64,000 nucleotides of DNA. It comes from Pseudomonas sp. TH31. GTDB lineage: Bacteria; Pseudomonadota; Gammaproteobacteria; Pseudomonadales; Pseudomonadaceae. A model generated the notes under the pieces. It was not told where the DNA came from and did no database searches. It saw only the letters and a list, made by a program, of their open reading frames with translations. A program made the translations under genes and the position numbers. This document shows, in pieces, positions 9,341-18,203 of this stretch; position 1 is the stretch's first letter, and the number at the start of each line of letters is the position of its first letter. The stretch covers positions 434,001 to 498,000 of the forward strand of contig NZ_JAEKEZ010000010.1 of assembly GCF_016650815.1 (NCBI RefSeq), in the 5' to 3' direction.

Positions 9341-9595
9341 ATGAACGTCGATAAAAACCTGGAAAAAGAAGTCCTGACCCGTCTGCTGCACGCCCACCCG
9401 AGCGGTTTGGGCAAGGAGGTCCTGGACAATTACCGGGGGGAGAAAGTCGTGGCCAGTACCCTCGCCACTTTGCAAGATCGCGGACTGATCCACCATGGTC
9501 ATGTGACCTGTAACGAGGCTGGCGAGCATTCGCTGAGCCTGCCGATCAAACTCAGCGCGGCGGGAGTTGAAGCGGCGCGCAAGCTGGACGTTTAA
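9341..9595 (+). CDS. Small conserved hypothetical protein, possible winged-helix fold
   Basis: 84 residues from ATG 9341, preferred over ATG 9326 because AAAGAGG (9329-9335) lies five bases before it. The sequence KEVLTRLLHAHPSGLGKEVL, then VVASTLATLQDRGLIHHG and SAAGVEAARKL, alternates helices and a short sheet as in small MarR/PadR-like winged helices. That is a structural guess only. No partner gene is obvious. Confidence 0.7.
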   Translation: MNVDKNLEKEVLTRLLHAHPSGLGKEVLDNYRGEKVVASTLATLQDRGLIHHGHVTCNEAGEHSLSLPIKLSAAGVEAARKLDV

Positions 9596-9611
9596 CCGCA
9601 GCACGATCAAC

Positions 9612-9680
9612 AGCTCGCAGCCTTCGCCAGCGCCTGCACGGTTTTGCCATACCCGGAGCTGCCGCGGGCTGCGATCTTTT
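9612..9680. repeat. Degenerate REP doublet
   Basis: Left arm GCTCGCAGCCTTCGCCAGCGCCTGCACGG and right arm AGCTGCCGCGGGCTGCGATC match the GTAGGAGCTGCCGAAGG family imperfectly. It looks like an old copy that has accumulated mutations, sitting just upstream of the broken small gene. Confidence 0.55.
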
Positions 9681-9708
9681 AAACATTCGTGAAGCCAGGA
9701 GAAATCCC

Positions 9709-9882
9709 ATGCCTCGTGGAAGCAAAGACACCGAGTAAAAGCGCAAGGCCGAACACATTGAGGACAGCTACGAACACAAAGGTGTTCCGAAGGATGAAGC
9801 CGAAGCCCGGGCGAAGAAGATTCCGGGACGGTCGGGGATGCGTAAACAGGCATTGATTGAGGCGTTGCGCAAGGCTGGCTGA
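9709..9882 (+). pseudogene. Remnant of a small KGG-like/plasmid-stabilisation-type protein with an in-frame stop
   Basis: ATG at 9709 is preceded by CCAGGAGAAATCCC, a good ribosome-binding site. Codons 1-9 read MPRGSKDTE. Codon 10 is TAA (9736-9738). The frame then stays open for 47 more codons (KRKAEHIEDSYEHKGVPKDE, then AEARAKKIPGRSGMRKQALI and EALRKAG) to TGA 9880-9882. From memory, full-length relatives in Pseudomonas are longer, with extra residues between the AEARA segment and the C-terminal Rho-N-like GRSxMxKxxLIxALRKA segment. So both an internal loss and a premature stop are likely. Unlike the frameshifted genes here, this is a substitution-type lesion. Confidence 0.6.
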
Positions 9883-9912
9883 GGGTCAAAATTGATGGTG
9901 CATTTGGAGGCC

Positions 9913-9982
9913 CCATCGCGGGCAAGCCTTGCTCCTACAGGGGGTCGCACGCACCTGTAGGAGCAAGGCTTGCCCGCGATGG
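9913..9982. repeat. REP doublet, family GTAGGAGCAAGGCTTGCCCG
   Basis: Arms CCATCGCGGGCAAGCCTTGC (from 9913) and the mirrored arm ending at 9982, separated by about 15 bases, between the small pseudogene and the end of the PfkB kinase gene. The compact hairpin could also act in 3'-end protection of both converging transcripts. Confidence 0.85.
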
Positions 9983-9989
9983 CGATACA

Positions 9990-10918
9990 TCAGTCGGCCA
10001 AGGTTTGACTGATCAACGCATCCACTTCAGCAGCCCCCGGCGAAGTCGCCGGCCCCCACCGAGTCACGGCTAACGCAGCCGCCGCATTCGCCCGCCGCGC
10101 CGCCTCCACCGCCGGCAACCCTTGCGCCAACCCGGCCACAAACACCCCGGCATGGGCATCCCCGGCGCCGTTGCTGTCCACCGCATCAACCTTGAACCCT
10201 GGCACATGCCGGCACTCACCGCGCTGACGAATCCAGCACCCTTGTGGCCCATCACGCACCACCATCAAAACATCGGCCGGCAGGTGATCGACCAACCGAT
10301 CCAATGCCTCGGCGATGTTGGGTGCCCCGGTAAACTTCAGCGCCTCGACGCCGTTGCTGGTCCACAAATCGATCCGCGCCAGCAAGGCTTGCATCAAGGG
10401 TTCATCCGGCGAATCCACCAACGGACCCGGATCGAACACCACGTTGATCCCGTTCGGCAAACCCAGCACCCACTCCACCAACGCCTGGGCCTTACCGCCA
10501 TGCAGCAGGCTGTAGCCGCTGACGTAGACGTAGTCGCCCGCCTCGGCCGGCACGCTCGCCAGGTCTTCTACGGTCACTTCGCCTTCAGCGCCGATGTAGG
10601 AAATGAAACTGCGCTCAGCCGAGGCGTCGGTCACCGCGACACACAATCCGGTATCGCGCTCGGCAGGGTCGGCGATGCCGATCCGAATGCCTTCGGCCTT
10701 CATCGCTTCCAGGCCAGGTCGCCAAAACGCCCGGTGCCATGGCGGCCGAGGTAGACCACCGACAAGCCATTACGCTGGGCCGCGGCCATCACGTTGAACC
10801 CGCCGCCAGCTTCGAAACTGGCGGACTGAGCCAATACGTCACCGCCCGCCTGCGGCAGTTTATCCACGGCCATGACCAGGTCGATGATGACCTGGCCGGT
10901 GTGCAACAACTTAGGCAT
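9990..10918 (-). CDS. PfkB-family carbohydrate/nucleoside kinase (YegV-like), one apparent 1-base deletion
   Basis: Start ATG 10918 (MPKLLHTGQVIIDLVM) overlaps the end of the permease gene. Two frames give 309 residues once one base is restored near 10710-10716. There GACCTGGCC-TGG must read GACCTGGCCCTGG to join GRFGDL to EAMKAEGIRIG. The substrate region SFEAGGGFNVMAAAQRNG and the catalytic motif DSNGAGDAHAGVFVAGL are intact. Segments ERSFISYIGAEG and YVYVSGYSLLHGG match my memory of E. coli YegV better than ribokinase. Its place with an ADP-ribosylglycohydrolase and a GntR regulator repeats the yegTUVW content. Substrate unknown. Confidence 0.8.
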
Positions 10919-12377
10919 GAGCGTTCTCAATCAGTGCAGCGCGACGATCCTTGGCCCCGCCGAGTACAAAGTAAATCCCGCCGGCCACCAGGAAGGTCAC
11001 GATCCAGCCGAGGCCGTTATGGCCCAGCCAGGAGTCGGACAGGACGCCGCGAAACCAGATGTTTTCGGCGGTGGTGCCGATGGTGGTGAAGCTGAAACCC
11101 AGCACGATTGCAAATGCCCATGCACCGAAGGCGCGCCACTCGATACCACCGCGATACCAGTAAGCGCTGTTCGGGCTGACGTCCAGCAGGTCTTTGGGGC
11201 TGTAGTAATGACGGTGAATCAAGTCGACTACGAAGATCCCGACCCACGCAGTGATTGGCACTGCCAGCAGCGAAATGAAGGTGATGAACGGACCGTAGAA
11301 GCTGTCGGCAATCAGCATGAAGTAGATCGAGCCGGCGAAGATCGCAACGATATCAACCACCACTGCATACACGCGCTTGACCTTCAGGCCGAGGGTCAGC
11401 GTGGTCAAGCCGGCGGAGTACACCGACAGGTTATTCGACAGCAGCAGCCCGCCGAACGCGGTGATCAGGTACGGCACGGCCATCCAGGTCGGCAGCATGT
11501 CGCGAATCGCGATGATCGGATCAGTGGCTTGAGCCAGGTCGTTGTTGCCGACCGACAGCAAGCCACCGAGGGTAATCAATAGCACCAGCGGAATCCCCGC
11601 ACCGAATGCGGCCGAGGCGACCAGGCGCACGGCTTTGACGCTGCGGTGCTGGTAGCGCGACATGTCCGCGCCTGCGTTGGCCCAACCAATCCCGGTACCG
11701 GCCGCCATGGTGCCGACACCGATGATCATTGCGCTCAGCGGTGCCGGCGTGGCGTTGAACACCGCACTCCAGTCGATGGTCGCGCAGAGGAAACCGCCGA
11801 CCAGAATATTCAGCGCGCCGAACACGTAGGTCGCCCACTTCTGGATCACCAGCAACGTGGCGTGACCGAGGCCTGACACCGACAGGGTCAACAGGACGAA
11901 AATCGCGATGAAGATCAACGTCAAGACTGGCGCGCTCTTCGCTTCCACCGGTGAGCCAAACAGGATCGAGCACAAAGACAGCAACACGAAGGCTGCGGTA
12001 GTGGTGTTGACTGTTTCCCAACCCAGGCGCGACATCAGCGAGACCACGGTCGGGCCGATGTTGCCGCGCACGCCGAAGATCGCTCGCGACAGGGTCAGGC
12101 TCGGTGCACGACCACGACGGCCGGCGATGGAAATGATCCCGACCACCGCGAACGAGCCGGCGGCACCGAGGATCGCGACAATGATTGCCTGCCAGATCGC
12201 CAACCCGCGAAAGGCCACGAGGGTCGCGCCCAACGGCAGGCCGAGGATGGAGATGTTGGCGGCGAACCAGACCCAGAACAGTTGCAGCGGATGACCGTTG
12301 CACTCACTTTCCGGTACCGGTTCGATACCGCGGGTTTCCAGCTGCCCGGCGCTTGGCCCGGCGTTCGATGAACTCAT
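10911..12377 (-). CDS. NCS1-family purine/cytosine-type permease
   Basis: 488 residues from ATG 12377 (GGAG nine bases upstream); ATG 12398 would add seven residues. About 12 transmembrane helices are visible. The NCS1 hallmark is the N-terminal block GIEPVPESECNGHPLQLFWVWFAANIS (shown in part: PLQLFWVWFAANIS), followed by GAAGSFAVVGIISIAGRRGRAP. The family imports nucleobases or nucleosides with protons or sodium. It sits between the ADP-ribosylglycohydrolase gene and the PfkB kinase, so a ribosylated compound or free base is the likely cargo. In E. coli the corresponding place is held by the unrelated MFS protein YegT. Confidence 0.9.
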   Translation of the reverse strand: MSSSNAGPSAGQLETRGIEPVPESECNGHPLQLFWVWFAANISILGLPLGATLVAFRGLAIWQAIIVAILGAAGSFAVVGIISIAGRRGRAPSLTLSRAIFGVRGNIGPTVVSLMSRLGWETVNTTTAAFVLLSLCSILFGSPVEAKSAPVLTLIFIAIFVLLTLSVSGLGHATLLVIQKWATYVFGALNILVGGFLCATIDWSAVFNATPAPLSAMIIGVGTMAAGTGIGWANAGADMSRYQHRSVKAVRLVASAAFGAGIPLVLLITLGGLLSVGNNDLAQATDPIIAIRDMLPTWMAVPYLITAFGGLLLSNNLSVYSAGLTTLTLGLKVKRVYAVVVDIVAIFAGSIYFMLIADSFYGPFITFISLLAVPITAWVGIFVVDLIHRHYYSPKDLLDVSPNSAYWYRGGIEWRAFGAWAFAIVLGFSFTTIGTTAENIWFRGVLSDSWLGHNGLGWIVTFLVAGGIYFVLGGAKDRRAALIENAHA

Positions 12378-12447
12378 GTTGGATGCTCCTGTTGCCATTG
12401 TTTTGGTTGTGGGCAGACGGATTTCTAAGTGACCTGTGCGACCCCGC

Positions 12448-12542
12448 GTAGGCGCTGCCGAAGGCTGCGATCTTTTGATCTTGATTTACAGTCGCCTCAA
12501 GGCTGCCAAGATCAAAAGATCGCAGCCTTCGGCAACTCCTAC
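12448..12542. repeat. REP doublet, family GTAGGAGCTGCCGAAGGCTG
   Basis: Arms at 12448-12480 and 12510-12542, each ending in GATCTTTTGATC-type extension. It lies within the permease/ADP-ribosylglycohydrolase intergenic space, so it would be transcribed in the middle of the operon and may weaken expression of the downstream genes. Confidence 0.85.
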
Positions 12543-12556
12543 AGGGTTTTCGATCC

Positions 12557-13555
12557 TCAGCGGAGGGTGAGGAGTCCTTTCACAAGGGGTTCCAGCTCCA
12601 GGCCATTCACGGTTTTGACCTGTTCGATCATCCGCGCCGGCCAACTCTCAAGCCCCAGACAGGCCCCGAGCATCGCGCCGAGAATCGCCGCGATAGTATC
12701 GGTGTCGCCGCCCAGGCTGGCGGCCATGCACACCGCGTCGAAGGCGTTCATTTCGCCAATGGCCACTTGCTGAGCCAGGGCAAACGAGACCACCACCGAT
12801 TCCTGCGAAGCCACCGAGGTGCCGATCACGTCGTACAGCAAGTCCGCCAACAAGGCCTTGTCACTGTCGACGCTGAGGGTCCTTGCCCAACTGATCCGCG
12901 AGGCAATACGTCCGCCGGCAACCCAGTGACCATGGCTTTCAGCTTGCTGGGCGATCTGCATGCCCAGGTTCAAAGCCTCGCCCAGGTCCATGCCATTGAT
13001 GCCGGCCGAGACCACCGCCGCCACCGCCGCCGCACTGGAAATTCCCAGCGTGGTGTTGTGGGTGACCTGGCAGGCTTGCACCACCGCCTTGATGAAGCGC
13101 TGCGGATCGGCGACATCCACCGCGATCCCGACGGGGGTGATGCGCATCGCCGCGCCGTTGGTAGTGCCGTAGCGCCCCGCCTCTTCCGGCGAATGACCGG
13201 CGAGAATCATCTCGATCGCGCGTTTGGTCGAAGGGCCGAGCAAATCCTGCGAGCCCTTGGCCTGCATCTCGGCTTCCCACTCAATCAATCGCTGGGCGAG
13301 CACGGCTGGTTCGATCCGTCCTTCGCCGTCAATCAGCAATTGACCGACCAGAATCGCCTGTTCGGTGTCGTCGGTGATCGAGCCTTTGGGCATGTTGGCG
13401 GCGATCGGTTGATCGGGGCCGGCATCTTCCAGGTCGGTAATTTTGCCGAAGCGCGCCTTGATCTCGGCGCGGCTCAAGGATTGGGTCGGCATGCCCAGGG
13501 CGTCGCCCAACGCCAAGCCATAGAACGCGCCCAAGGCACGATTGAGCGCGGTCAC
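12557..13555 (-). CDS. ADP-ribosylglycohydrolase family protein (YegU-like)
   Basis: 332 residues from GTG 13555, which overlaps the gntR stop as GTGA. A longer in-frame extension to 13735 lies inside gntR and is rejected. The dinuclear metal site of the family is complete: GDALGMP near residue 18, SITDDTEQAI near residue 60, and SLGGDTDTIAAILGAMLG near the C-terminus. The family cleaves N- or O-glycosidic bonds to ADP-ribose or similar ribosyl compounds. Together with the kinase and permease this suggests uptake of a ribosylated molecule, hydrolysis, and phosphorylation of the sugar. The true substrate is not known for the E. coli homologue either. Confidence 0.9.
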   Translation of the reverse strand: MTALNRALGAFYGLALGDALGMPTQSLSRAEIKARFGKITDLEDAGPDQPIAANMPKGSITDDTEQAILVGQLLIDGEGRIEPAVLAQRLIEWEAEMQAKGSQDLLGPSTKRAIEMILAGHSPEEAGRYGTTNGAAMRITPVGIAVDVADPQRFIKAVVQACQVTHNTTLGISSAAAVAAVVSAGINGMDLGEALNLGMQIAQQAESHGHWVAGGRIASRISWARTLSVDSDKALLADLLYDVIGTSVASQESVVVSFALAQQVAIGEMNAFDAVCMAASLGGDTDTIAAILGAMLGACLGLESWPARMIEQVKTVNGLELEPLVKGLLTLR

Positions 13556-14271
13556 TTTGACTCTCCAAATTGCAGATGCAAACGAAAATGCACCGGGTCG
13601 AGCAAACTTTCGACCTGCTCCATGAACCGCCCCTGACGGTCGTAGGTGGTGCGCAGAGCCTTGAGGAATACCGTGCCGTGCGGGCGACCGAGCAAGTCGG
13701 CGTCTCCGGCACTCAAGGGTTCGGCGCCGATCCATTGATCACCGCGTTCGCCGATGTAGCCGTAGGCGGCCAGGGTGATGGTCAACGAGTTATCAATCAG
13801 GCCAACCCGCGGCAGGCTTTCCAGGCCCCCGGTGGCGGGCATCAGTGAACGTTCGAGGGACACCAGCGTGCCGTCGTTGGAACGGCGGCGACGATCAAGG
13901 GTGATGAACTTCTCGGTGCCGAACCGCGACAACAAGTCGGGACGGCTGACCGCCTCGAGCCGCAGCACTTCGGTGTTGATCAACGCCCCGCTGTCCGCCA
14001 GGGCCTGAGCCCAGCCGCTGCGCTGATCGAGCACCACACCGTCGAAGGTGACGATGGAGCCGACTCCGCTTTGCGTGGCGATGTAGTTGCGCCTCTTCAG
14101 TTCGGCCAGGGCTTCACGCAGCGTGCCGCGGCTGACCTTGAATTCTTGAGCCAACTGATGCTCGCCCGGCAACAGAAAGCCGTCCTCCATGAGGCCGCTT
14201 TCAATGCGCCGGATGAGTTCGTCGACCACCCGTTGTTTCTTGTCAAATCGAACCTGTCTAATCATGTACAA
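13552..14271 (-). CDS. GntR-family regulator, HutC/UTRA type (YegW-like)
   Basis: 239 residues. The N-terminal winged helix covers about residues 1-75, with VDELIRRIESGLMEDGFLLP and the recognition helix SRGTLREALAEL. It is followed by a UTRA effector domain ending HLQFGESK. As first gene of the minus-strand run gntR-hydrolase-permease-kinase it is probably both the local repressor and cotranscribed, with four-base overlap to the hydrolase. UTRA domains bind small sugar- or base-like ligands. The effector is unknown. Confidence 0.9.
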   Translation of the reverse strand: MYMIRQVRFDKKQRVVDELIRRIESGLMEDGFLLPGEHQLAQEFKVSRGTLREALAELKRRNYIATQSGVGSIVTFDGVVLDQRSGWAQALADSGALINTEVLRLEAVSRPDLLSRFGTEKFITLDRRRRSNDGTLVSLERSLMPATGGLESLPRVGLIDNSLTITLAAYGYIGERGDQWIGAEPLSAGDADLLGRPHGTVFLKALRTTYDRQGRFMEQVESLLDPVHFRLHLQFGESK

Positions 14272-14352
14272 AGTGATAACCGAAACAGGGTCGGACGGGC
14301 AAGGGATTTGTTAAGGGAGGTGACGGAAGGCAGGAACGATCACAGATCAAAT

Positions 14353-14441
14353 GTGGGAGCGGGCTTGCTCGCGAAAGCGGTCTGTCTGACACATCAATAT
14401 TGAATGTGCCGACGCTTTCGCGAGCAAGCCCACTCCCACAC
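14353..14441. repeat. REP doublet, family GTGGGAGCGGGCTTGCTCGC
   Basis: Arms GTGGGAGCGGGCTTGCTCGC at 14353-14372 and the complement ending at about 14441. It lies between the divergent-side leader of gntR and the 3' end of araH. Same family at 21057-21145. Confidence 0.85.
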
Positions 14442-14487
14442 TGGACCTCCTGCACCCACACATTTTGTGTGAGGCAGGTGAATTTAT

Positions 14488-15462
14488 TTAGCGTTGTTTC
14501 AGTCGGTCAATCACCACCGCCAGCAACAGGATCGAACCGCGAATCACATACTGATAAAACGTATCGATGTTCTTCAGGTTCATCGCATTCTCGATGATCG
14601 CCAGAATCAGCACCCCGGCAATCACGTGCCGGATCATGCCAATCCCGCCACTCAACGACACCCCGCCCAGCACACAAGCGGAGATCACTGTCAGCTCAAA
14701 ACCCTGGCCAATCATTGGCTGGCCCGAGGTCATGCGCGAGGCCAGAATCACCCCGGCCAACGCCCCGATCAAGCCGTGCACGGCGAAGATAATGATCTTG
14801 GTCCGATCAACGTTCACGCCGGCCAGCAGCGCCGCTTCCTGGTTGCCACCGATGGCCATGGTGTTGCGCCCGTAGGTGGTGTAGTTCAGCAACCAGCCGA
14901 AAAACAGGAAGCAGACGATGGTGATCAGGATCGGCACCGGCACGCCGAACAACTGGCCGTTGCCGAAGACGAAGAACTGCTCTTGCGACACGCCCACCGC
15001 TTTACCGTTGGCAAAAATGTACGCCAGGCCACGGACGATCTGCATGGTCGCCAACGTCGTGATCAACGCATTGACCCGCAATTTGGCGATCACAATCCCG
15101 TTGATCAACCCGACAATCAGGCCCATGAACAGCGCCGCGACCACACCGAGGAACACGCTGTCGGTGTCGCGCATCACCACCGCCGCGACCACGCCGGCAC
15201 AGGCAATCACCGAGCCCACCGACAAGTCGAAATGCCCGGACGCCAGGCAATACAACATGGTGCACGCGGCAATCCCGGTGGTGGAAATCGCCAGCCCCAG
15301 GCCTCGCATGTTCAGCGGCGAAAGGAAATTGTCGATCAGTAAGGTGCAGGCCAGGAAGATCCCGATGGCCGCCAGCAGCATCACCCAGTCATCAAGAAAA
15401 CGCCGCAGGTCCAGGGGTTTTCGTGGGGTTGGCAGTGCGTTGTTTTGGATGGTCATAGTCAC
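14488..15462 (-). CDS. araH: L-arabinose-type ABC transporter permease
   Basis: 324 residues, with about eight to ten transmembrane helices. Blocks such as GLGLAISTTGIAACTMLYCL, INALITT-like ALITTLATMQIVRGLAYI, and SACVLGGVSLSGGIG match E. coli AraH closely, more so than RbsC or XylH. It forms the membrane channel with the AraG ATPase just upstream (gap three bases). The AraF branch of transporters takes L-arabinose, and related members take D-galactose and D-fucose, which share ring stereochemistry. The context with a dehydrogenase and lactonase leaves the sugar open between arabinose and galactose. Confidence 0.93.
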   Translation of the reverse strand: MTMTIQNNALPTPRKPLDLRRFLDDWVMLLAAIGIFLACTLLIDNFLSPLNMRGLGLAISTTGIAACTMLYCLASGHFDLSVGSVIACAGVVAAVVMRDTDSVFLGVVAALFMGLIVGLINGIVIAKLRVNALITTLATMQIVRGLAYIFANGKAVGVSQEQFFVFGNGQLFGVPVPILITIVCFLFFGWLLNYTTYGRNTMAIGGNQEAALLAGVNVDRTKIIIFAVHGLIGALAGVILASRMTSGQPMIGQGFELTVISACVLGGVSLSGGIGMIRHVIAGVLILAIIENAMNLKNIDTFYQYVIRGSILLLAVVIDRLKQR

Positions 15463-15465
15463 CTC

Positions 15466-17005
15466 TCAGTTCGCCACGCCGTCAGCGCGTTGGCGCGGCA
15501 AAGCCAGTTGCAGCAAGTTGGATTCATTCGCTTCGGCGCGGGACAGTTCGCCGCGCAGCGCGCCTTCGCACAGCACCAGGATGCGGTCGGAAATGCCCAT
15601 GACTTCCATCAGGTCGCTGGACACCACGATCACCGCGATGCCGCTTTGCGCAAGGTTGTGGATGATCTGGTAGATCTCGGCCTTGGCGCCGATGTCGATG
15701 CCGCGAGTCGGCTCGTCGAGCAGCAGGACTTTCATCGGCATCGACAGCCAGCGGCCAAGAATGGCCTTCTGCTGATTACCGCCGGACAGGTACATGATTT
15801 TTGCGACGCGCTGGGCGTCTTCACTTTCAGCGCTGCGATCTGCTTGTCGGCGTTGCTCTTTTCCCACAGGCCGCGCAACAGGCAACCGAAGGTGGAATGG
15901 GCGCCACGGGCGCTGATGTTGATGTTCTCGGCGACGCTGGAAAGCGGCATGATGCCCTCCTTCTTGCGGTCCTCGGGGCACAGCAAAACCCCGGCGGCAA
16001 TCGCATCGCGCGGTGAGCGCAGTTTCAGTTCATGACCGCGCAATTCCAGGCGTCCAGCGGTGTTGCGCGTCAGCCCGCTGAGCATCCGGAACAACTCGGT
16101 GCGCCCTGCCCCTACCAGGCCAAACAGCCCGAGGATCTCACCTTTGTGCACCTCGAAACTGACCGGTTCACGCAAGCCCGGACCGAGTAAACCGTCGACC
16201 TTCATGGCCACCGCACCTCGCTGGCGTGGGCGGTAGTCGTAGATGTCCTGGATGTCGCGACCGACCATGCAGGTCACCAACTGGTCGTGGGTCAACTCGC
16301 TCATGTTCTCGAACGTGCGCACGAAACGGCCGTCCTTGAACACGGTCACCGCGTTGCAGATGCGGAACACTTCTTCCATGCGATGGGAAACGTAGAGCAC
16401 CACTTTGCCTTCGTCCCGCAGGCGACCAATGATCGCCATCAAGCGATCGATTTCCCGGCCGAGAGGCTGCTTGTGGGTTCGTCAAACGCAATCACATGGG
16501 CGCCACGGGACAACGCCTTGGCGATTTCCACCAGTTGCCGCTGGCCGAGGGACAGGCGCCCGACTTTCTCTTGCGGATCGATTTCATCGGCCAGGCCCTT
16601 GAGGCAGGCCAACGCTTGATGGCGCAAGGCGCCGCGATTGATCAGACCGAAACTCGCCGGCAAATGCCCGAGGAACAGGTTTTCCGCCACGGTCATTTCC
16701 GGGACCAGGTGCAGCTCCTGGTGGATCACCGCCACGCGGCTGGCGATGCTGTCGGCGGTGGACTTGAAGGCCATCGTCTGCTCGCCGATCTGCAGGTCGC
16801 CGCTGCTCGGGGTGTAGGCGCCGCCGAGGATTTTCAGCAGCGTCGATTTGCCGGCGCCGTTCTCGCCCATCAAGGCATGAACCTGCCCCGGATGGGCGAC
16901 GAAGCTGATGCCGTCCAGCGCCTTCACGCCGGGAAAGGTCTTGCCGATCCCGTTAAAGCGCAAGCTGGCGCCGCGGTGTTCTGGTGTTTGTGTTTGCGCT
17001 TGCAT
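15466..17005 (-). CDS. araG: L-arabinose-type ABC transporter ATPase, two apparent 1-base deletions
   Basis: Start ATG 17005 with GAGG five bases before it. Three frames combine to 513 residues, the usual two-cassette length. First cassette: Walker [10 protein letters not shown], signature [15 protein letters not shown], Walker [12 protein letters not shown]. The frame is lost at 16454-16458, where GCCGGG should be GCCCGGG ([14 protein letters not shown]). Second cassette: [15 protein letters not shown]. The frame is lost again at 15798-15802, where five A should be six ([20 protein letters not shown]), then [15 protein letters not shown]. The restored junctions match E. coli AraG. Read as sequencing error rather than decay. 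Confidence 0.88.
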
Positions 17006-17069
17006 AACCACCTCATCACACAGATCAGGCAGCCCCGTCGCCAGGGCCACCGATGAAATCAACCGGCCT

Positions 17070-18074
17070 TCAGTTCCACAGGCCGATCTTTTCCAGTTCC
17101 TGCTTGAAGTTCTCGCGCGTGATCAGCGTCACGTCATCCATGGCGGTGTATTTAGGCGGCTCTTTGCCGGTGGTCACCCAGTCAAACATCATGCTCGCGG
17201 TGTTATAGCCCTCGATGTGCGGGCTCGGCAGCATCGAGCCGAAGAAGCCGCTGTTGGGTTTCTTCAGTTCGCCGATGGCGTCGGTGCCGTTGATGCCGAT
17301 ACCGATCACGTTGGCCGCCGCAAACCCGGCGCTTTCGGTGGCGCGCACGCCGCCCAGCACGGTGTTGTCGTTCATGCCGCCGATGATCAGGTTTTTCGCG
17401 CCGCCGGGCAGTTTCACCAGCGCCGAGTTAGTGGCGTCCATGCTGCCCGGTACGTCGAGGGTTTTCTGCGCGGTGTAGAGGATATGGTCTTTCGGGAAGC
17501 CCGCATCTTCCAGCGCCTTGGCCGAACCGTCGGTGCGTTTCTTGCCGGTGTCGAGTTCGTTAAAGGTGTTAATCACCGCGTAGGTTTCTTTCCAGTCCCA
17601 ACCGCGCTTTTTAGCTTCGGTGGCCATGGCATTGCCCTGTTTCTGGCCGACTTCGAACGCCGCCATGCCGAGGTAAGGCACGTCTTCCATGAACTTGCCG
17701 CTGGCATCGACAAACCGGTCATCGACCGCCATCACTTTCAAACCGTTGAGTTTGGCCTTGGCCACGATGGCCGGACCGAGGCCGACGTCCGGCGGGCAAA
17801 TCACGAAGCCCTTGGCGCCGTTGGCCGCCAGGCTGTCGATGGCCGAGAGGGTTTTCTCGCCGTCCGGTACGGCGATCTTGATCACGGTGAAGCCCTTCTC
17901 TTTCCCGGCCTTCTCGGCGAAGGCCCATTCGGTCTGGAACCAGGGCTCTTCCGCCTGTTTGACCAGAAAACCGATCTTCACTTGCTCGGCCGCCAGCAGC
18001 GAACTGCTCAGGCTGACCGCCGTGACCGCCAGAGCGGCACAGCACAGGGAACGGATCCCACGACGACGATTCAT
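17070..18074 (-). CDS. araF: L-arabinose/galactose-type periplasmic sugar-binding protein
   Basis: 334 residues. An N-terminal signal peptide (residues 1-29, cleavage near SLLAAEQ) is followed by a periplasmic-binding fold of the ribose/galactose cluster. [18 protein letters not shown] and [20 protein letters not shown] are nearly the E. coli AraF sequence, and [13 protein letters not shown] and [11 protein letters not shown] follow in order. It delivers sugar to AraH/AraG. It begins 129 bases after the SDR gene and has its own candidate operator upstream (18152-18168), so it may be transcribed both with the SDR gene and separately. Confidence 0.93.
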   Translation of the reverse strand: MNRRRGIRSLCCAALAVTAVSLSSSLLAAEQVKIGFLVKQAEEPWFQTEWAFAEKAGKEKGFTVIKIAVPDGEKTLSAIDSLAANGAKGFVICPPDVGLGPAIVAKAKLNGLKVMAVDDRFVDASGKFMEDVPYLGMAAFEVGQKQGNAMATEAKKRGWDWKETYAVINTFNELDTGKKRTDGSAKALEDAGFPKDHILYTAQKTLDVPGSMDATNSALVKLPGGAKNLIIGGMNDNTVLGGVRATESAGFAAANVIGIGINGTDAIGELKKPNSGFFGSMLPSPHIEGYNTASMMFDWVTTGKEPPKYTAMDDVTLITRENFKQELEKIGLWN

Positions 18075-18151
18075 AAGCTGACTCCTTGTTATTTTTTTTG
18101 AGCGTTATTTGAAAGCCGATGCAGCGGTCAAACCGTGAAGCCAATAGTCAT

Positions 18152-18168
18152 ATTGTATGATGATTGGA
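18152..18168. promoter_or_regulatory. Candidate operator upstream of araF, similar to the one upstream of the FadR-type gntR gene
   Basis: The sequence ATTGTATGATGATTGGA shares the TATGATTGG / ATGATTGG core and surrounding AT-rich pattern with AATCATCATATGATTGG at 21003-21018. GntR/FadR regulators bind short AT-rich palindromes. Shared presence before the regulator gene itself and before the transporter operon fits autoregulation plus control of araFGH. This rests on two sites only. Confidence 0.45.
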
Positions 18169-18203
18169 TTTCAGACCGAGTTCCGCGCCTGAAATCCATT
18201 TGC

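Noticed and set aside
14488..18074. Ribose (rbs) transporter
   Set aside because: Binding protein, ATPase junction and permease resemble E. coli AraF, AraG and AraH in long segments, more than Rbs proteins, and there is no ribokinase next to them.
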